Source: Dryomyza anilis (Eukaryota > Arthropoda > Insecta > Diptera > Dryomyzidae). Taken from it: a stretch of 64,000 nucleotides of DNA. The notes below the pieces were generated by a model that did not search any database, was not told where the DNA came from, and saw only the letters and a program-made list of their open reading frames with translations. Location of the stretch: NCBI GenBank assembly GCA_951804985.1, contig OX638135.1, positions 11,322,058-11,386,057 of the forward strand. Reading direction: 5' to 3'. The position numbers and the translations under genes were made by a program. Shown piece by piece: positions 23,970 through 35,737 of this stretch. Within the stretch, counting starts at the first letter, position 1, and each line of letters begins with the position of its first letter.

Positions 23970-24139
23970 TAGTGTGCAAGAACAAGAGCAAGAACAAGAT
24001 TACCATTTCTTGCCTTGCTCTGGCAAATGATCATCACTAATTAAGGGTCATCTTAATACCTTTAAAACGATACCAATACTGATTTATATAAACTACTTGT
24101 TTAGATACATGTATTTAAATTAACTTGATTACACATTTT
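23970..24139. other. Short spacer rich in GCAAGA words
   Basis: Bases 23975-24030 repeat GCAAGAACAAGAGCAAG-type words also seen at 21283-21320 and 23300-23390. Nothing else is seen. Confidence 0.4.
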
Positions 24140-24224
24140 AATACCCTACACCTATGAGGTACAGGGTATCTTAAGTTTGTGATATTGTAACGCCCCTTAG
24201 GCGTGGCCGGTATGGAAAAGTATA

Positions 24225-25458
24225 AGGACTGCGTCGAATAAAATTGTCCGCTACAAAAATGAAAAAATCTAGAAATCTAGTATTCGAATTTTTATAGAAT
24301 AAAATGTTTGATTTTGCAAATTATTGTTAGATTTAAAAAAAATGTAAAAAACCAGAAATTAATATTTTTTAATAAAAAGTTTTAATTTTTCCGGAACCCT
24401 TTCCATTAATGTTGTAATGGCAGTGTCCGACACCCTCACAGCTGCTGAAGACCACTTTCTTTTAAAGTCTTGAAGGTCTTTGGCCACTTTTTTTGTTGTC
24501 TTCATCTCCCTTTTTACTAAAGCCCAGTATCTCTCAATCGGCCTGAGTTCTGGACAGTTTGGTGAATTGGCTTCTCTAGGCACCAAAATCACTGCATTTT
24601 ATTGGATCCACTCTAAGGCCGTTTTGCTGTAGTGACATGAAGCGAGGTCAGGCCAAAAAAATGTGGACACTTCATGTTGGCGTAAAAAGCATTCCTTCAC
24701 ATATATTTTTCTCTATTAATTGTATCCGATGACACGAATGAGCTGCTCCTTTTTCCACAACTGCAAATTGCCTGCCAAACAAGGAATTTCTTTGGGAATT
24801 TTGTCATTTTTTTTTTATTTGAATTTTTCAGCGACATTTCCTCGAGAATCGGCTGTATAAAATTCCTGCCCAGGTAGCTGAGAAAAGTCCGCTAAAACAT
24901 AAGTTTCGTCGTCCATTATGCAGCAATCGAATTTTTTAAAAAAATCTTGGTTCAGCTTTTTAGCTCGTTGTTTTGCGGTTTCATTCTTGACGGCATTTCT
25001 ATCCGGAACTTTTTGGACCTTGTACGTCTTCAGCCCCTTTCTCGCCAATTTCCTTTCGGATATGCTTGGATCTTTCTTTAAAATATTCACAACCTTCTTC
25101 GACTTTTCACGATCATGTGGGCCTTTTTTTTACCAAAACCTTTCTTCCGATCAATACTCAGGTCTTCCTTAAAGCGGTTGATAACGCGAAAAATGGTCTT
25201 AGGGTTAGCCCCTACTTCCTTGGCAATTTTTTTAAAAGACCAACTAGGTTGTTTTTGAAAAATTTTAATTATATTTTCTCGCACTTCCACTTCGTTTGCC
25301 ATTTTCGCGTTAAATAAATTTTGTATTGACTATAACTGACACAAATTATTTTCCGCCATTTAATTCAGAGCTTCTATAATCAAATTTTTTTAATTTGAAT
25401 CTTGCAATAGCACATTATGGGAAGATATGTAACGGACAATTTTTTTCGACGCAGTCCT
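24225..25458 (-). mobile_element. DD37E mariner nested in DINE, TA target duplication
   Basis: Same inverted ends as 2390-3688 (AGGACTGCGTCGAATAAAAT at the left, complement at the right), flanked by TA at 24223-24224 and 25459-25460. The host DINE sequence joins seamlessly across it. The element is 1234 bp, slightly shorter than the first copy through small deletions. Confidence 0.93.
24359..25302 (-). pseudogene. DD37E mariner transposase, broken
   Basis: Minus strand. The N-terminal helix-turn-helix piece (25087-25302) shifts frame near 25130-25090. The middle piece (24815-25090) holds 'MDDETY' with the first Asp. The region of the second Asp (24640-24790) is damaged by small deletions, and an in-frame stop precedes the last piece (24359-24592), which has 'PELRPIERYW' with the catalytic Glu. 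The two mariner copies carry different lesions, so they decayed independently after transposition. Confidence 0.9.
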
Positions 25459-26209
25459 TATATATTCTTGATCAGCATCACCACCCGTTTAGCTATGTCC
25501 GTCTGTCTGTCTGTCTGTTTGTCCGCCTGTCTTGCTGTCCGTATACACGATAACTTGAGAAATACTGTTTAGAATGTGATGAAATTTCGTTTCAATACTT
25601 TTTAGCCAAAAGTTAGTTTTGTCAATGGAAATGAGCCAAATTGGTCAACGAACACGCCCACCTCCCATACAAGTTACTTTTATATAACTTTTTACGAACC
25701 AATAACTCGAAAAGTATTCAAGATATACTTATAAAATTTAAAACGTATTGTTAGATTCACCTAAGAATATGTGATCCAAAAATGGGCGTGACATTAGGAC
25801 CCACATTTGTATTGCATTTCGCTTTTTCATAGTGGACATTTTATTCGCAAATTAATGAAAATAAAATTATCAAATATTAGCCTTAAATCTCTACATATGT
25901 TTTAAAAGTGGGCGTGATCCGCCTACATTTATTTTTATACATGTTTCAAAAAAAAATTTTTTTTTCATTTTTACATCAATTTTTTGAATTAATTGGATAT
26001 ACGTCGTCAGAAATTTGGTATGTAAATAATATTCTGAGTGAAAGAATGTTCAGTATAATTAAGAACTTTAAAGGTAGGTATACAATTAAATGACCAACAT
26101 TAATATTCACACCAAAGGTGTAGGGTATTCCATAGTCGGGCCCGACCGACTATAAAAGTCCGTCCCATGTGGCCGAACTTACCCATGTGCCCTAAATTTC
26201 CCAACTCGT

Positions 26210-26730
26210 TATTTATAACATAGGAATCAATACGAATACACTTATAAAATTTAACACAAAAGTTATGAGGAAAATCATAAAAGACATATATTTTTTGGAA
26301 AATTTTAAAAATATGGGTTTTTGAGATAAATCATTCCAAAATGTAAACCATGTGATAATGACCTTTAACCTGTGGAAACAAAAATAAAGTTATATTCCAT
26401 ATTAAAGACGATCTTTATATCTTCCAAATGATACCTTGTACGTTAACCAATTTTTCAGATAAATGCATTAAAGTTAGACCTCCTTTATGAGTTTTACTTA
26501 TTTTTCACTTTTTAAGCCGCCATATTTTAGCAACCATAAAAGCTAGAGTTCAAAATTCATAAATTGTCTTAATTTAATAACGTACAATATTTGTACCAAA
26601 TTTATTTTCTTTCTGAGGGGGTAGGGAAAATCCGTTCGTTGATTTAAAAATATTTTTTTTTTGTTATATTTAAGTTGACAAAATGTTCAAATGCTGTTGA
26701 ATAAAATTATTTCTTTTTCAATTAATGACT
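26210..26730. other. AT-rich spacer with dispersed repeat
   Basis: Bases 26228-26415 resemble 21060-21260 in direct orientation. The rest is featureless. Confidence 0.45.
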
Positions 26731-27405
26731 AGTTGGGAAGGTTAGATCACATGGGAATTTTTAAAGTAGGGATATTGTGATATTTGGTGTGATGAAGTTA
26801 GTTAGAATTATGAAAATTATAGTCGGTCTAAGCCGACTATAAATACCCTACACATATGTGATAATTTGTATGGTTACTATTCAAAGTGGTACATAGGTCA
26901 CCGTGTTATACGAATCTTGAAAATAACTACAAACTTGCGATCGCTGAAGAATTTCCATTCATTTGATACCCATATTTACAAATGGGTATGTGTACCGAAA
27001 CCGCAAGTCGTTTCGTGGAAAAACATCATTTTCATATATTTGAGCATGAAGTCAATGTATATTTTACCAACAAAGTTCACTTATGCCCGTATAAAGTAAA
27101 ATTGATCTATATATGTAAATTTAATATGAGGAATTTGAATATAAGTGGTCGGATCAATTTTTTCGCACATACAGCGTAGGTATATAAGTAATCAAATTAG
27201 AAGTTTCATTAATCTAACTCTTCAATTTTTTAAGTAGTAGGGATTTCAACATACAGACAGACTGACAGACGGACATCGCCAAATCGGCTCAAGAGGTCAT
27301 GCTGATCAAGAATATATATACTTTTTCCATACCGGATATGTTTCCATCTGAGTGTTACAAACGTCGTACCAAACTGAATATACCCTTTCACTAGTGTAGG
27401 GTATA
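26731..27405 (-). mobile_element. DINE-1-like repeat, family A, next to S1
   Basis: 3' end AGTTGGGAAGGTTAGATCAC, 3' hairpin TAGTCGGTCTAAGCCGACTA near 26821-26842, reduced microsatellite (27254-27276) and 5' subterminal repeat at the right with a small deletion (CACTAGTGTAGGGTATA). It occupies the same place relative to S1 as the copy at 8174-8850. Confidence 0.75.
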
Positions 27406-27849
27406 AAAATTCTGAATAATCAATTAATTAGGGTTTCCGATTAATTGATTAATCAATTAATCAGGATTCTTATTAATAAATTAATTGATTAATCACACAG
27501 CCATAATTAAAACAAATAATGTCTAATGAATTTTTTACTAAAACATTTTATTTTTTAAGAAATGTGCATGAGGCGCTTCTATCAATAATATGTCTATTTA
27601 AAATATAAAATACGAACATAAATTTGATTGAACAAAAATTTGCGCTATTTTATTTAAATGACATATACTAAAAATACAAAAAAAAAAATAAGATTAAAAA
27701 TAATCGGTTTTTCTTTTTATAATTCTAACACATAAAAAATACAACAAATTTATTGAGTGTTCCGGAAATTTTCTGGTCACAAAAATGATCGTGGCCGTGT
27801 TAACGTGTATGTTAGGGATTTTTATAAAATTGAATTTTGACACTCTCAT
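27406..27849. repeat. Segment S1, inverted copy
   Basis: Inverted counterpart of 7731-8173. It ends with ACTCTCAT (27842-27849), the left half of the 8-bp target duplication of X3. Confidence 0.85.
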
Positions 27850-30800
27850 TAGGGTGATGCAAAAAAAATAAAGTCATCGGGATCGCTCGCCATAGGATCA
27901 TAAAAGTTGAAAAAGACACACACGTGCCTTTTTTCCAAAATCGATTGATGTTTAGAGGTCGCGCACTTGGATTTTCTGTTTTTGGCGATCTGAAAAACGT
28001 AACTTGGCTTCATGGGAAAAGTTGAATACCTCCCAAAGTTTAAGGAATAAATTCACATAATTTTAGGAAAAGTTCTCCAATATAATGCAGTTTTCAAAAC
28101 TGTTGTTATAAATTATGAACATCGATTTATTAATACAGGAACTAATTATAAATTCATGAATTAATTTCAGTTAATAAATAAATTCCGCTAATCAATTTGT
28201 ATCCGCTACACCCAATAATTGTTTCTTAGAAATCCAATGTATCTAATAAATATAATTTAATCGCGGGCCTAGGTAAAATGTAGCGGTACAGATCAGTTAC
28301 ATTCAGAAATTCGTATAAAACGCTCGTTTTCAGAGATTGAATTATTTATAACTATAGTATTGGAAGGTATACCGTAGTTTTATATTATATAGTTAAAAAT
28401 GAAATTTGTTCATACATTTTTAATTTAAAAATATGTACTCAACAGATCATATATATAATTGTACGATAGTGAAATATTTTATTTATTACCGATTTAATAA
28501 AATATATTTTATTACATTTGGTTAGGAAACACCCAATTCAGAGTCGATTATTCAATATTTATTAATTCAATAACACTTTACTCAAGAAACAAGAAAAAAT
28601 ATTCGTATGGAGATATTCCAAACTTCAATGTAATATAAATCGTGTATGCTGATTTTGACTGCATACTCAATTTTTTCCTATTACGTAACATACTTATGAA
28701 AATTTCTAATTTTAAGCCGTTTTACCCACTACACTCAGGAAAAAAATATCAAAAAAAATATATATAAATTTAAAATGAAATTAAACGGATTTCATGTTGT
28801 TTTCGTTTCAGACAGATTCATAGAGCGCTACCAATAATCAAACAATAATGTTCAGCTATAACAAATAGTCGTCTTTTTGACAAATCTTCCATATAAATTT
28901 ATGTCAAAATCGACTACTATCTTAAGTTTGACATTATTTTTTGATTATTGGTAACGCTGATATTGTTAGATGTTAACATGGTACATGAATTAATTATTAT
29001 TATTATTTTTCATAATGTTAATTATGAATAGTAACATTTTTTAACTGAACATGGATTATATGGTTGATTCAACATGCTGTATCGTTAATGTAAAAATTGT
29101 ATAATGTTACATTTACATTTACTCAATGTTTTGTCAAATTAAAATTGCAATAAAATGTATGTACTCTTGATTTAATAGTATCACGAAAACTAATTTTAAT
29201 ATACACTAAGAAAACAAAGATGATTGCCAGAAATATCACAGCCCTAAATATCAAGTTATTTACAAATTATTTAAATCGTATTTGAGACAACCATCACTCA
29301 AACATCCGTCAAATACGATAAATATTGCTAGCAACCATCTTTCGAATTTACGATTATCTATAGCAACCATCAATTAAACATCTGACAAATAGGAAGCTAG
29401 TTGATGAATATTTGGAAAAGGTACTCCATTAGAATTCGCGGAGTAATTTTTATTGAATTGAAAGAAAATGAATCAAATGTATTTTTATTTGTTCTAGAAT
29501 TAAAACAGTATCCTGGAACATGGTACATCCTGGTATACATCGCCATCGTCTTTTTAAATCCTTCGAAGGCAAAATTGTACAACGACTTGAGATTTCTTCG
29601 CAGAAGAACCAAGTCCGACCGGCGACGCTATCATCAAAGTAAACTCTGAAAAGAAATATTTTTATTCACGTGTTGATAATTTAAATCACAGGATATTTTA
29701 TTTTCACTTTTACCATCAAAATGTAATATTTGAGTTGGCACTTTTTTTGATTTACTTCATTGTTGTGAATAAACCGAGAGTAAGGAAAAAGTACACCATT
29801 TTCCTTTTGTATGGTAGTCAAATGTCAAAATACCTCAAAAGTTTTGCTGTAAATATCTCAATTTTCATTGCTCTTGTGGTAAACATCTCGTAACTATCTG
29901 AATATACGTCATATTTAAAAAATATTAATAGTTTTGCTACAAGGCGTAAATTTAAAAGGATAGTTGCAGCAAGACTTTCATAAACATCTTTTTTTCTTTG
30001 TGTACAAAAAAACTCGATTTTTTTTTTTTATAGACTACTTTTGGATGATTTTTTTGGATTTTCGGATCGAATGACAAATAAGAAAGCGATATATGGTTAT
30101 CAAGAGCATTGCCCAAACTAAAATTAGAAACTTTTTTTCTATATATGTAGTAGTAGTAAACATTTTAAAAAATGCGTTGTTGATAGAGTCCGTTTTTTTA
30201 TTTCTCGTTTTGTTGAGTAGTGTTATTGTATATTGAATAATCAACTCGGTTGTTTCCCTACCATAACATTTTTTTTGTTAAATACGTAAAAAATAAAGCA
30301 TTTCACTATTATAGAATTTTATATTTGTTCTGTTGAGTAATTATATTTAAAGTTAAAATTTATAAAAATAATACATTTTTTAACAATATAATCACCTATA
30401 AGTTCGGTACAACTGTGAAAATTTTCAGACGTTTTCTTTGCTTGATATATAAAATTTAAGACATCTGACTCCAAATACTAAAGGTATAAATAAATCAATC
30501 TCTGATAACTTGCGTTATACACGAATTTCTTGATGATGACCATATTTAAAGCTATATATTGCCTAGGCCCGCGGTTAAATTATATTTATTAGATACATTG
30601 GATATCTAAGAAACAATTATTGGGTGTAGCAGATACAAACTGATTAGCGGAATTTTTTTATTAACTGAAATTAATTCATGAATTTAAAATTAGTTTGTGT
30701 ATTAAAAAGTCGATTTTATCAACAGTTTTAGAAACTACATTATATTAGATCACTTTTCCAATTTACACCTTAAACTTTGGGAGATATTCAACTTTTCTCA

Positions 30801-30975
30801 TGAAGTAAGCTTACGTTTTTCAGATCACCAAAAGCAGAAAATCCAAGTGCGCGACCTCTAAACATCAATCGATTTTGGAAAAAAAGGCACGTGTGTGTCT
30901 TTTTCAACTTTTCTGATCGTATGGTGAGCGATTTCGTGGGAAAATAAAAATTCGATCCATTTTTGAATCACCCTA
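27850..30975 (-). mobile_element. hAT-like foldback element X, copy 3, with 8-bp target duplication
   Basis: Begins TAGGGTGATGC and ends GAATCACCCTA, flanked by a perfect 8-bp repeat ACTCTCAT at 27842-27849 and 30976-30983. Eight-base duplications with TAGGG-type ends are characteristic of the hAT superfamily. The long imperfect inverted repeats make it foldback-like. It holds a nested CAC-ended element (29204-30002); without it the length is about 2.3 kb, close to X1. No transposase frame, so movement would need a source elsewhere. Confidence 0.82.
29204..30002. mobile_element. CAC-ended TIR element nested in X3, TA duplication
   Basis: Left end CACTAAGAAAACAAAGATG and complement of the right end CACAAAGAAAAAAAGATG, with TA on both sides (29202-29203, 30003-30004). 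X1 shows the empty site with a single TA near 6392-6396. Length 799 bp. The two overlapping short frames (29401-29649 plus, 29397-29612 minus) are unrecognised. TA target with a CAC start could be CMC-type or Tc1/mariner-type; undecided. Confidence 0.8.
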
Positions 30976-31225
30976 ACTCTCATATTCCAAATTCCATGAT
31001 TTTTATGAGGTAATGTGAGGACACAAATTTGTATTCCTCAAATTTGATTCCACAATGCTTATTAAATATATTTTTTTCGTAATTTAGGGGCCTATTATGA
31101 TTGGCGAAGCGAATGTACTTGGCGAAGCGAACGCAATTTGGTGAATGAACTGGCGAATGTACTAATTTTTATGGTTTTAAAAGTGAGCAACACTTACAAC
31201 ATTGACGGATAAAATTACCATTTCA

Positions 31226-31400
31226 GTAGGGCGATTCTGTAACTTATTAACGACAAAAATCGATATCGTTACCTATTTTTAACGACAAATATCGTTAAAA
31301 TTTACATTTTTTCATGACGATCGCTTCTACATGTCACAATTGTTGTTAGTTAACGATATCGATATTTGTCGTTAATAAGTTACAGAATCGCGCCTTAGAG
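31226..31400. mobile_element. Small inverted-repeat MITE, sister of 11434-11601
   Basis: Ends GGGCGATTCTGTAAC and GTTACAGAATCGC with paired arms of about 40 bp. Confidence 0.75.
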
Positions 31401-31753
31401 TCGAAAAAAAAATAGTATCATGTTGCGTGCTTTTAGTAATGCCTTTTTTTAGAACATGCCTTTTTTAATATCTAATTATTGTTGTTATAAAATACTTTTT
31501 ATATTATTATATTTTATATTATTTATAGTTTAAAAAACGGTAACTCCATTCATACCAATAATATTTTTTCGTTTTTTTTCTATTTTTTGTCTAAAGGTTC
31601 AAACATTTTGGAAATAAAATTAGCAACAATTCACATTATTTAAAATTTATAGTTAAATATGTTTTTTAATATTAATATTGGTACTATTTTTACTTATAAT
31701 TAAATACTTTTTTTTTTTAAAGTATTTTTTTTTTATTTGTATCAATACTTTTT

Positions 31754-33338
31754 TATACCCTACACTACACGCATAGAAAAATATTGTTAGATCCGACAAT
31801 AAAATAACAATAGGCATGTTCAAAATAGATCCCATTATATTATTGTCATTTCATTGTCGGTTTTAAACATTTTATTGTGAAATTTATAAATTATTCCATT
31901 GTTATTGGCGAAATTGGATATTGTCATTTTTAAAAAAAATTAAATTTTAAATAATAATATTTAATTGTCAAATATAAATAAAATAAACAATTTTTAAATC
32001 TTTTTATATTTTATTTAATCATCATTAAACTCATCATATTCTTATGTTGCAAAATATGGACTCATCGCCAGCCGTAAATCCAACTCCTATTGTGCACCCC
32101 GATGCGGCTGACACTCGTCAACTAGGACGCTGCCACCATCAGCAGACCGTTATGTGCTGCGCGAACAGACCGTTAATGTGCTAGTTGCCCATATGCTTAG
32201 GCTCTGCTGACGGTACTGGCGCCATCGCTATATATGACTGCGTCTTCTCTGTTCTTCGTCGTAGCGCCGCTCACTGCCGCCACCATAGAGGTACACCGTA
32301 GACATGCGCGGACTTTCCGAGTCATTGTGCGCCACTTAGACCTAGAACGACGGCTGGGCCTGTTGGGGAGCATGAATGGTGTTCGGCCAAGTTGTTCCAA
32401 AAAGGGACTTGTAGCTAAAATAAACAATATAAAACAAAACATATTTAAGTATAGAATAAATTTATTAATTGTATATATTACTTACCAACAAGAATTCTTC
32501 AGCTTCTATTATATTAATAAAAACGTTTGTCTAACGACATAAAAACAATAATAATATTACAGATGTCAGTTTGAATTGTTTAAGAAAACAGAGCTGCCAC
32601 ATTATTTTATATAGTTTTCAAATAACAATCGTATATTGTGAGAAGTTACAATATATTTCTATGCGTGTAAGAGTGAAAGGGTATATTCAGTTTGGTACGC
32701 CGTTTGTAACACCCAGAAGGAAGCATCTCCGGTATGGAAAAGTAAATATATTCTTGATCAGCATGACCTCCTGTGTCGATTTAGCGATGTCCGTCTGTCC
32801 GTCTGTCTGCCCGTCTGTCTGTCCGTCTGTTGAAATCCCTACTACTTTTAAAATTGAAGAGCTAGATAAATGAAACTTATAACTTAGATTACTAATATAC
32901 CTACGCTGTATGTGCGAGATCGGTCCATTGTGACCTATGATCCGACCACTTATGTTCAAATACCTCATATAAAATGTACATATAAAGATCAATTAGGTAA
33001 ACTTTTTTGGTTAAATATATATTGACATCATGCTCAAATACATGATAATAAAGTTTTCCGGAGAAAAGACTTGTGGTTCACAAAAAAAAAATCGAAATTC
33101 GGTACACCTACCCATTTGTAAATAGGTATCAAATGAATGGAAATTCTTCAGCGATTGAATGTGTGTAGTTATTTTCAGGATTCGTATACCCTGGTGACCA
33201 ATATATCACTTTGAATGGTAACCACACATATGTGTAGGGTATTTATAGTCGGCTTAGACCGACTATAATTTTGATAATCCTAACTATCATAATTACACCT
33301 ACTTTAAAATTTCCCATGTGATCTAACCTTCCCAACGG
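31754..33338 (+). mobile_element. DINE-1-like repeat, family A, inserted in S2 and itself interrupted
   Basis: The copy starts TATACCCTACACTA, is interrupted at 31768-32667, and resumes AGAGTGAAAGGGTATA. It has a GTCC/GTCT microsatellite (about 32789-32832), the ACACATATGTGT palindrome, a 3' hairpin near 33243-33268 and the end CCTTCCCAAC. The left-hand S2 copy near 11060-11080 lacks it, which places the insertion between T residues, as in Helentron-type transposition. Confidence 0.8.
31768..32667. mobile_element. CAC-ended TIR element nested in DINE, TA duplication, GC-rich core
   Basis: Inverted ends of about 20 bp starting CACGCATAGAAA, flanked by TA (31766-31767 and 32668-32669). They split the DINE 5' subterminal repeat exactly at a TA. 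Outer parts are AT-rich; the core (about 32050-32410) is strikingly GC-richer, with overlapping short frames on both strands (32234-32542 plus, 32197-32442 minus). No protein family is recognised. Length 900 bp. Confidence 0.75.
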
Positions 33339-33529
33339 GTTTTATTTTGGTTTAAAGAAACCCTAAAATTTCCAAACAACTGTTTACTACAAACAAAAAT
33401 ATAGAAAATTAGTTTGGAACTGTCTCATTGAGTTAATTTTCAATTATAAATAAAAATACGGTCTTAAAAAATATGTTTATATATTCAAATCCAAAAAGCA
33501 AACAACGAGCTGCTTGCACAAGTGCCTAA

Positions 33530-34250
33530 GTTTGCTGACGGCGCTGCTCTTCCTTGGTCCACTCTGTGTAAAGGTGCAGCATGACAAGGTGCGCTTATTT
33601 TTAGGTGAGTTTTGTAGAAGTTAAATTTACATAGAAGCTAATTTTCAAATTACTACTGAAGATCTTGAGTTTTGGAAGGGCTCGCTGCGCTATAACTCCT
33701 GATACACAATCATATAGTTGCGCCGCTTAAGGAAGAGTTTGTGTTTCGTGCCTGCATGACGTCGCTTCTCCTGTAATCGTTCTCACCTATGGTGGAGGTC
33801 TTTGTGACGCCGCACTTCTTTACCACCGCGCTTGTTCAATTGTCGAGCGGCCCAGTCTCGGCATGGAGCTGAAGTCGGCGCTTGTGATTTCGTGTAAGTG
33901 TGCAAATGTTTTATTAAGACAACTTTTAATTTCCTCTTGTAGGTTTCCAATTTACTGTACCACACTCTTTGGCTTCTAACCTTTGGTCACTTCTCGTACA
34001 AGGCTTCTGCAAATACATGGGTTTTCCCTATCTACAAGAACTGTAGCAGTAACATATCGTCAAACGTGTTGTTCTTATAGGATGTTATGTGCTGGGCCTT
34101 ATAGGTAGGGTGTTGCTGCAAATTGTGGACAGTACATCATGTCTGAATTATGCGACTAACCCACTGAAAGACTTCATAGTTCAAATATGAACTGGTTGGT
34201 GCTAATCATAAATCTTCAGTTTGTAGCGAACGCGTTGCGTCGCAATAAAA
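33530..34250. other. GC-richer island in inverted S2, unrecognised
   Basis: Sister of 10190-10770. On the plus strand it is followed by AATAAAAG (34243) and an A-rich stretch, which would suit a transcript 3' end on this strand, but no intact frame is present. Confidence 0.4.
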
Positions 34251-35040
34251 GATGTATTTTATTAAAGAAAACTATTTATTTAATTTTATTTGAGACGTGT
34301 GCTCAAAGCTGTGATTCGTACAAGAATAAATTATTTTAAAATATTTTATAATCAAAATATTTTAAACTGAACAATTAATAAAAAGTAATTTGATTTAAAA
34401 TGTTTAATACAAACAGGTATTTTATTTAAAAGTATATAATTTAAAAAAACGTATTTATAACTGCTCGTTACAAGTTTCATTTAAGGATAATGTATAATAC
34501 TCTGTCTAAAAAACGCATCATATTTCTATTTATAAAATGTAATTTGTTGCAGTAAAAATGTTATTTGTTATGGCCGTAGTGAAAAAATTAGATATAAACG
34601 CACCATTATTGTTTTTGGTCCATTAAATTATGTTACACCATCTCATTATATTTTGCTATGTTTAGTCCTACTAAATTAAAGTTTTTAAATGTTTAAGAAT
34701 TTTTAATACTGATAAAAATCCGAACATTGCGATAAATTGGAATTTGCATTTATATGATTTTATGAACGAAAAAAAAATGACATACGTTTAACTCATTTAT
34801 TAGTTGGAGTACAAAAAAACTCAAAATTTGAGATAAACGGATAAAAAAAATAAAGGATAAAAAAATAAAAAATCAGGAGAATCCCAATAAACAAAAGCTC
34901 AGAAGCATAAAAATAAAAAATCATAAGAAAAAACTTAAAAATGATAGATTAGGATACGTTCGCCGATTCGTCACATGATCTGTTGATTCGCTTGATTTTG
35001 ACACTTGAAGCGAATGAAATTTAGTTGAGTGCACCTTTTT

Positions 35041-35572
35041 TATACCCTACACTAAGAGAGAAAGGGTATATTCAGTTTGGTACGCCGTTTGTAAGACCCT
35101 GAAAAAAGCATCTCCGGTATGGAAAAGTATATATATTCTTGATCAGCATGACCTTCTGAGTCGATTTAGCGACTCAGGATGTCTGTCTGTCCTTCTGTCT
35201 GTCTGTTGAAATCACGATTACAGAAAAAGTTGGAGAGCTAGAGCAATGAAACTTTATATTTAGATTACTTATATATCTAAGCTGTCTGAAAAAATTGGCA
35301 TGATCGGTCTATTGTGACCTGAGAACCGACCACTTATGTTCAAATTCCTCATATAAAATTTACATCTACAAATCAATTTTACTGTATTCGTGCTTAGGAA
35401 AAGTTTTTTGGTCATATATATATTGACATGAAAATAATGTTTTCCCACGAAACGACTAGTAGTTCTCGAAAAAAAATCGAAATTCGGTACACCTACCCAT
35501 TAGTAAATATGGGTATCAAATGAAAGAAAATTCTTCAGGGATGGAAAGTTTGTAGTTATTTTCAGAATTCGT
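35041..35572 (+). mobile_element. DINE-1-like repeat, family A, truncated
   Basis: Counterpart of 8851-9386 next to S2. 5' subterminal repeat at 35041-35070; the 3' hairpin is absent. It is fused at about 35572 to an opposite-strand copy. Confidence 0.7.
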
Positions 35573-35727
35573 ACGGACAGACAGACAGACAGACGGACAT
35601 CGCTCGACTCAGGAGGTCATGCTGATCAAGAATATATATACTTTTCCATACCGGAGATGCTTCCTTCTGGGTGTTACAAACGGCGTACCAAACTGAAGAT
35701 ATCCTTTCACTCTTAGTGTAGGGTATA
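35573..35727 (-). mobile_element. DINE-1-like 5' fragment, family A
   Basis: Microsatellite (GACAGACAGACAGACGG) through the 5' subterminal repeat ending GGGTATA. The fusion to 35041-35572 falls in the word GTACG, close to the equivalent fusion at 8850/8851. Its right edge abuts errantivirus gag. Confidence 0.7.
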
Positions 35728-35737
35728 AAAATTATAA

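Larger units (their letters stand above)
24140..26209 (+). mobile_element. DINE-1-like repeat, family B, interrupted by mariner
   Basis: The 5' part 24140-24224 (TACCCTACACCTATGAGG...CGCCCCTTAGG...GGTATGGAAAAGTA) and the remainder from 25459 (TATATTCTTGATCAGCATCA..., GTCTGTCTGTCTG microsatellite about 25498-25540, 3' hairpin near 26133-26153, end TTTCCCAACTCG) form one family B copy once the mariner at 24225-25458 is set aside. Confidence 0.8.
30976..35040. repeat. Segment S2, inverted copy with DINE insertion
   Basis: Inverted counterpart of 9387-11852. It begins with ACTCTCAT. It contains the sister MITE (31226-31400), a family A DINE with its own nested element (31754-33338), and the GC-richer island (about 33530-34250). 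Confidence 0.82.

Noticed and set aside
27850..27861. TA-only target duplication for X3 (Tc1/mariner type)
   Set aside because: TA is present inside both ends, but an exact 8-bp repeat ACTCTCAT lies directly outside and explains the flanks better.
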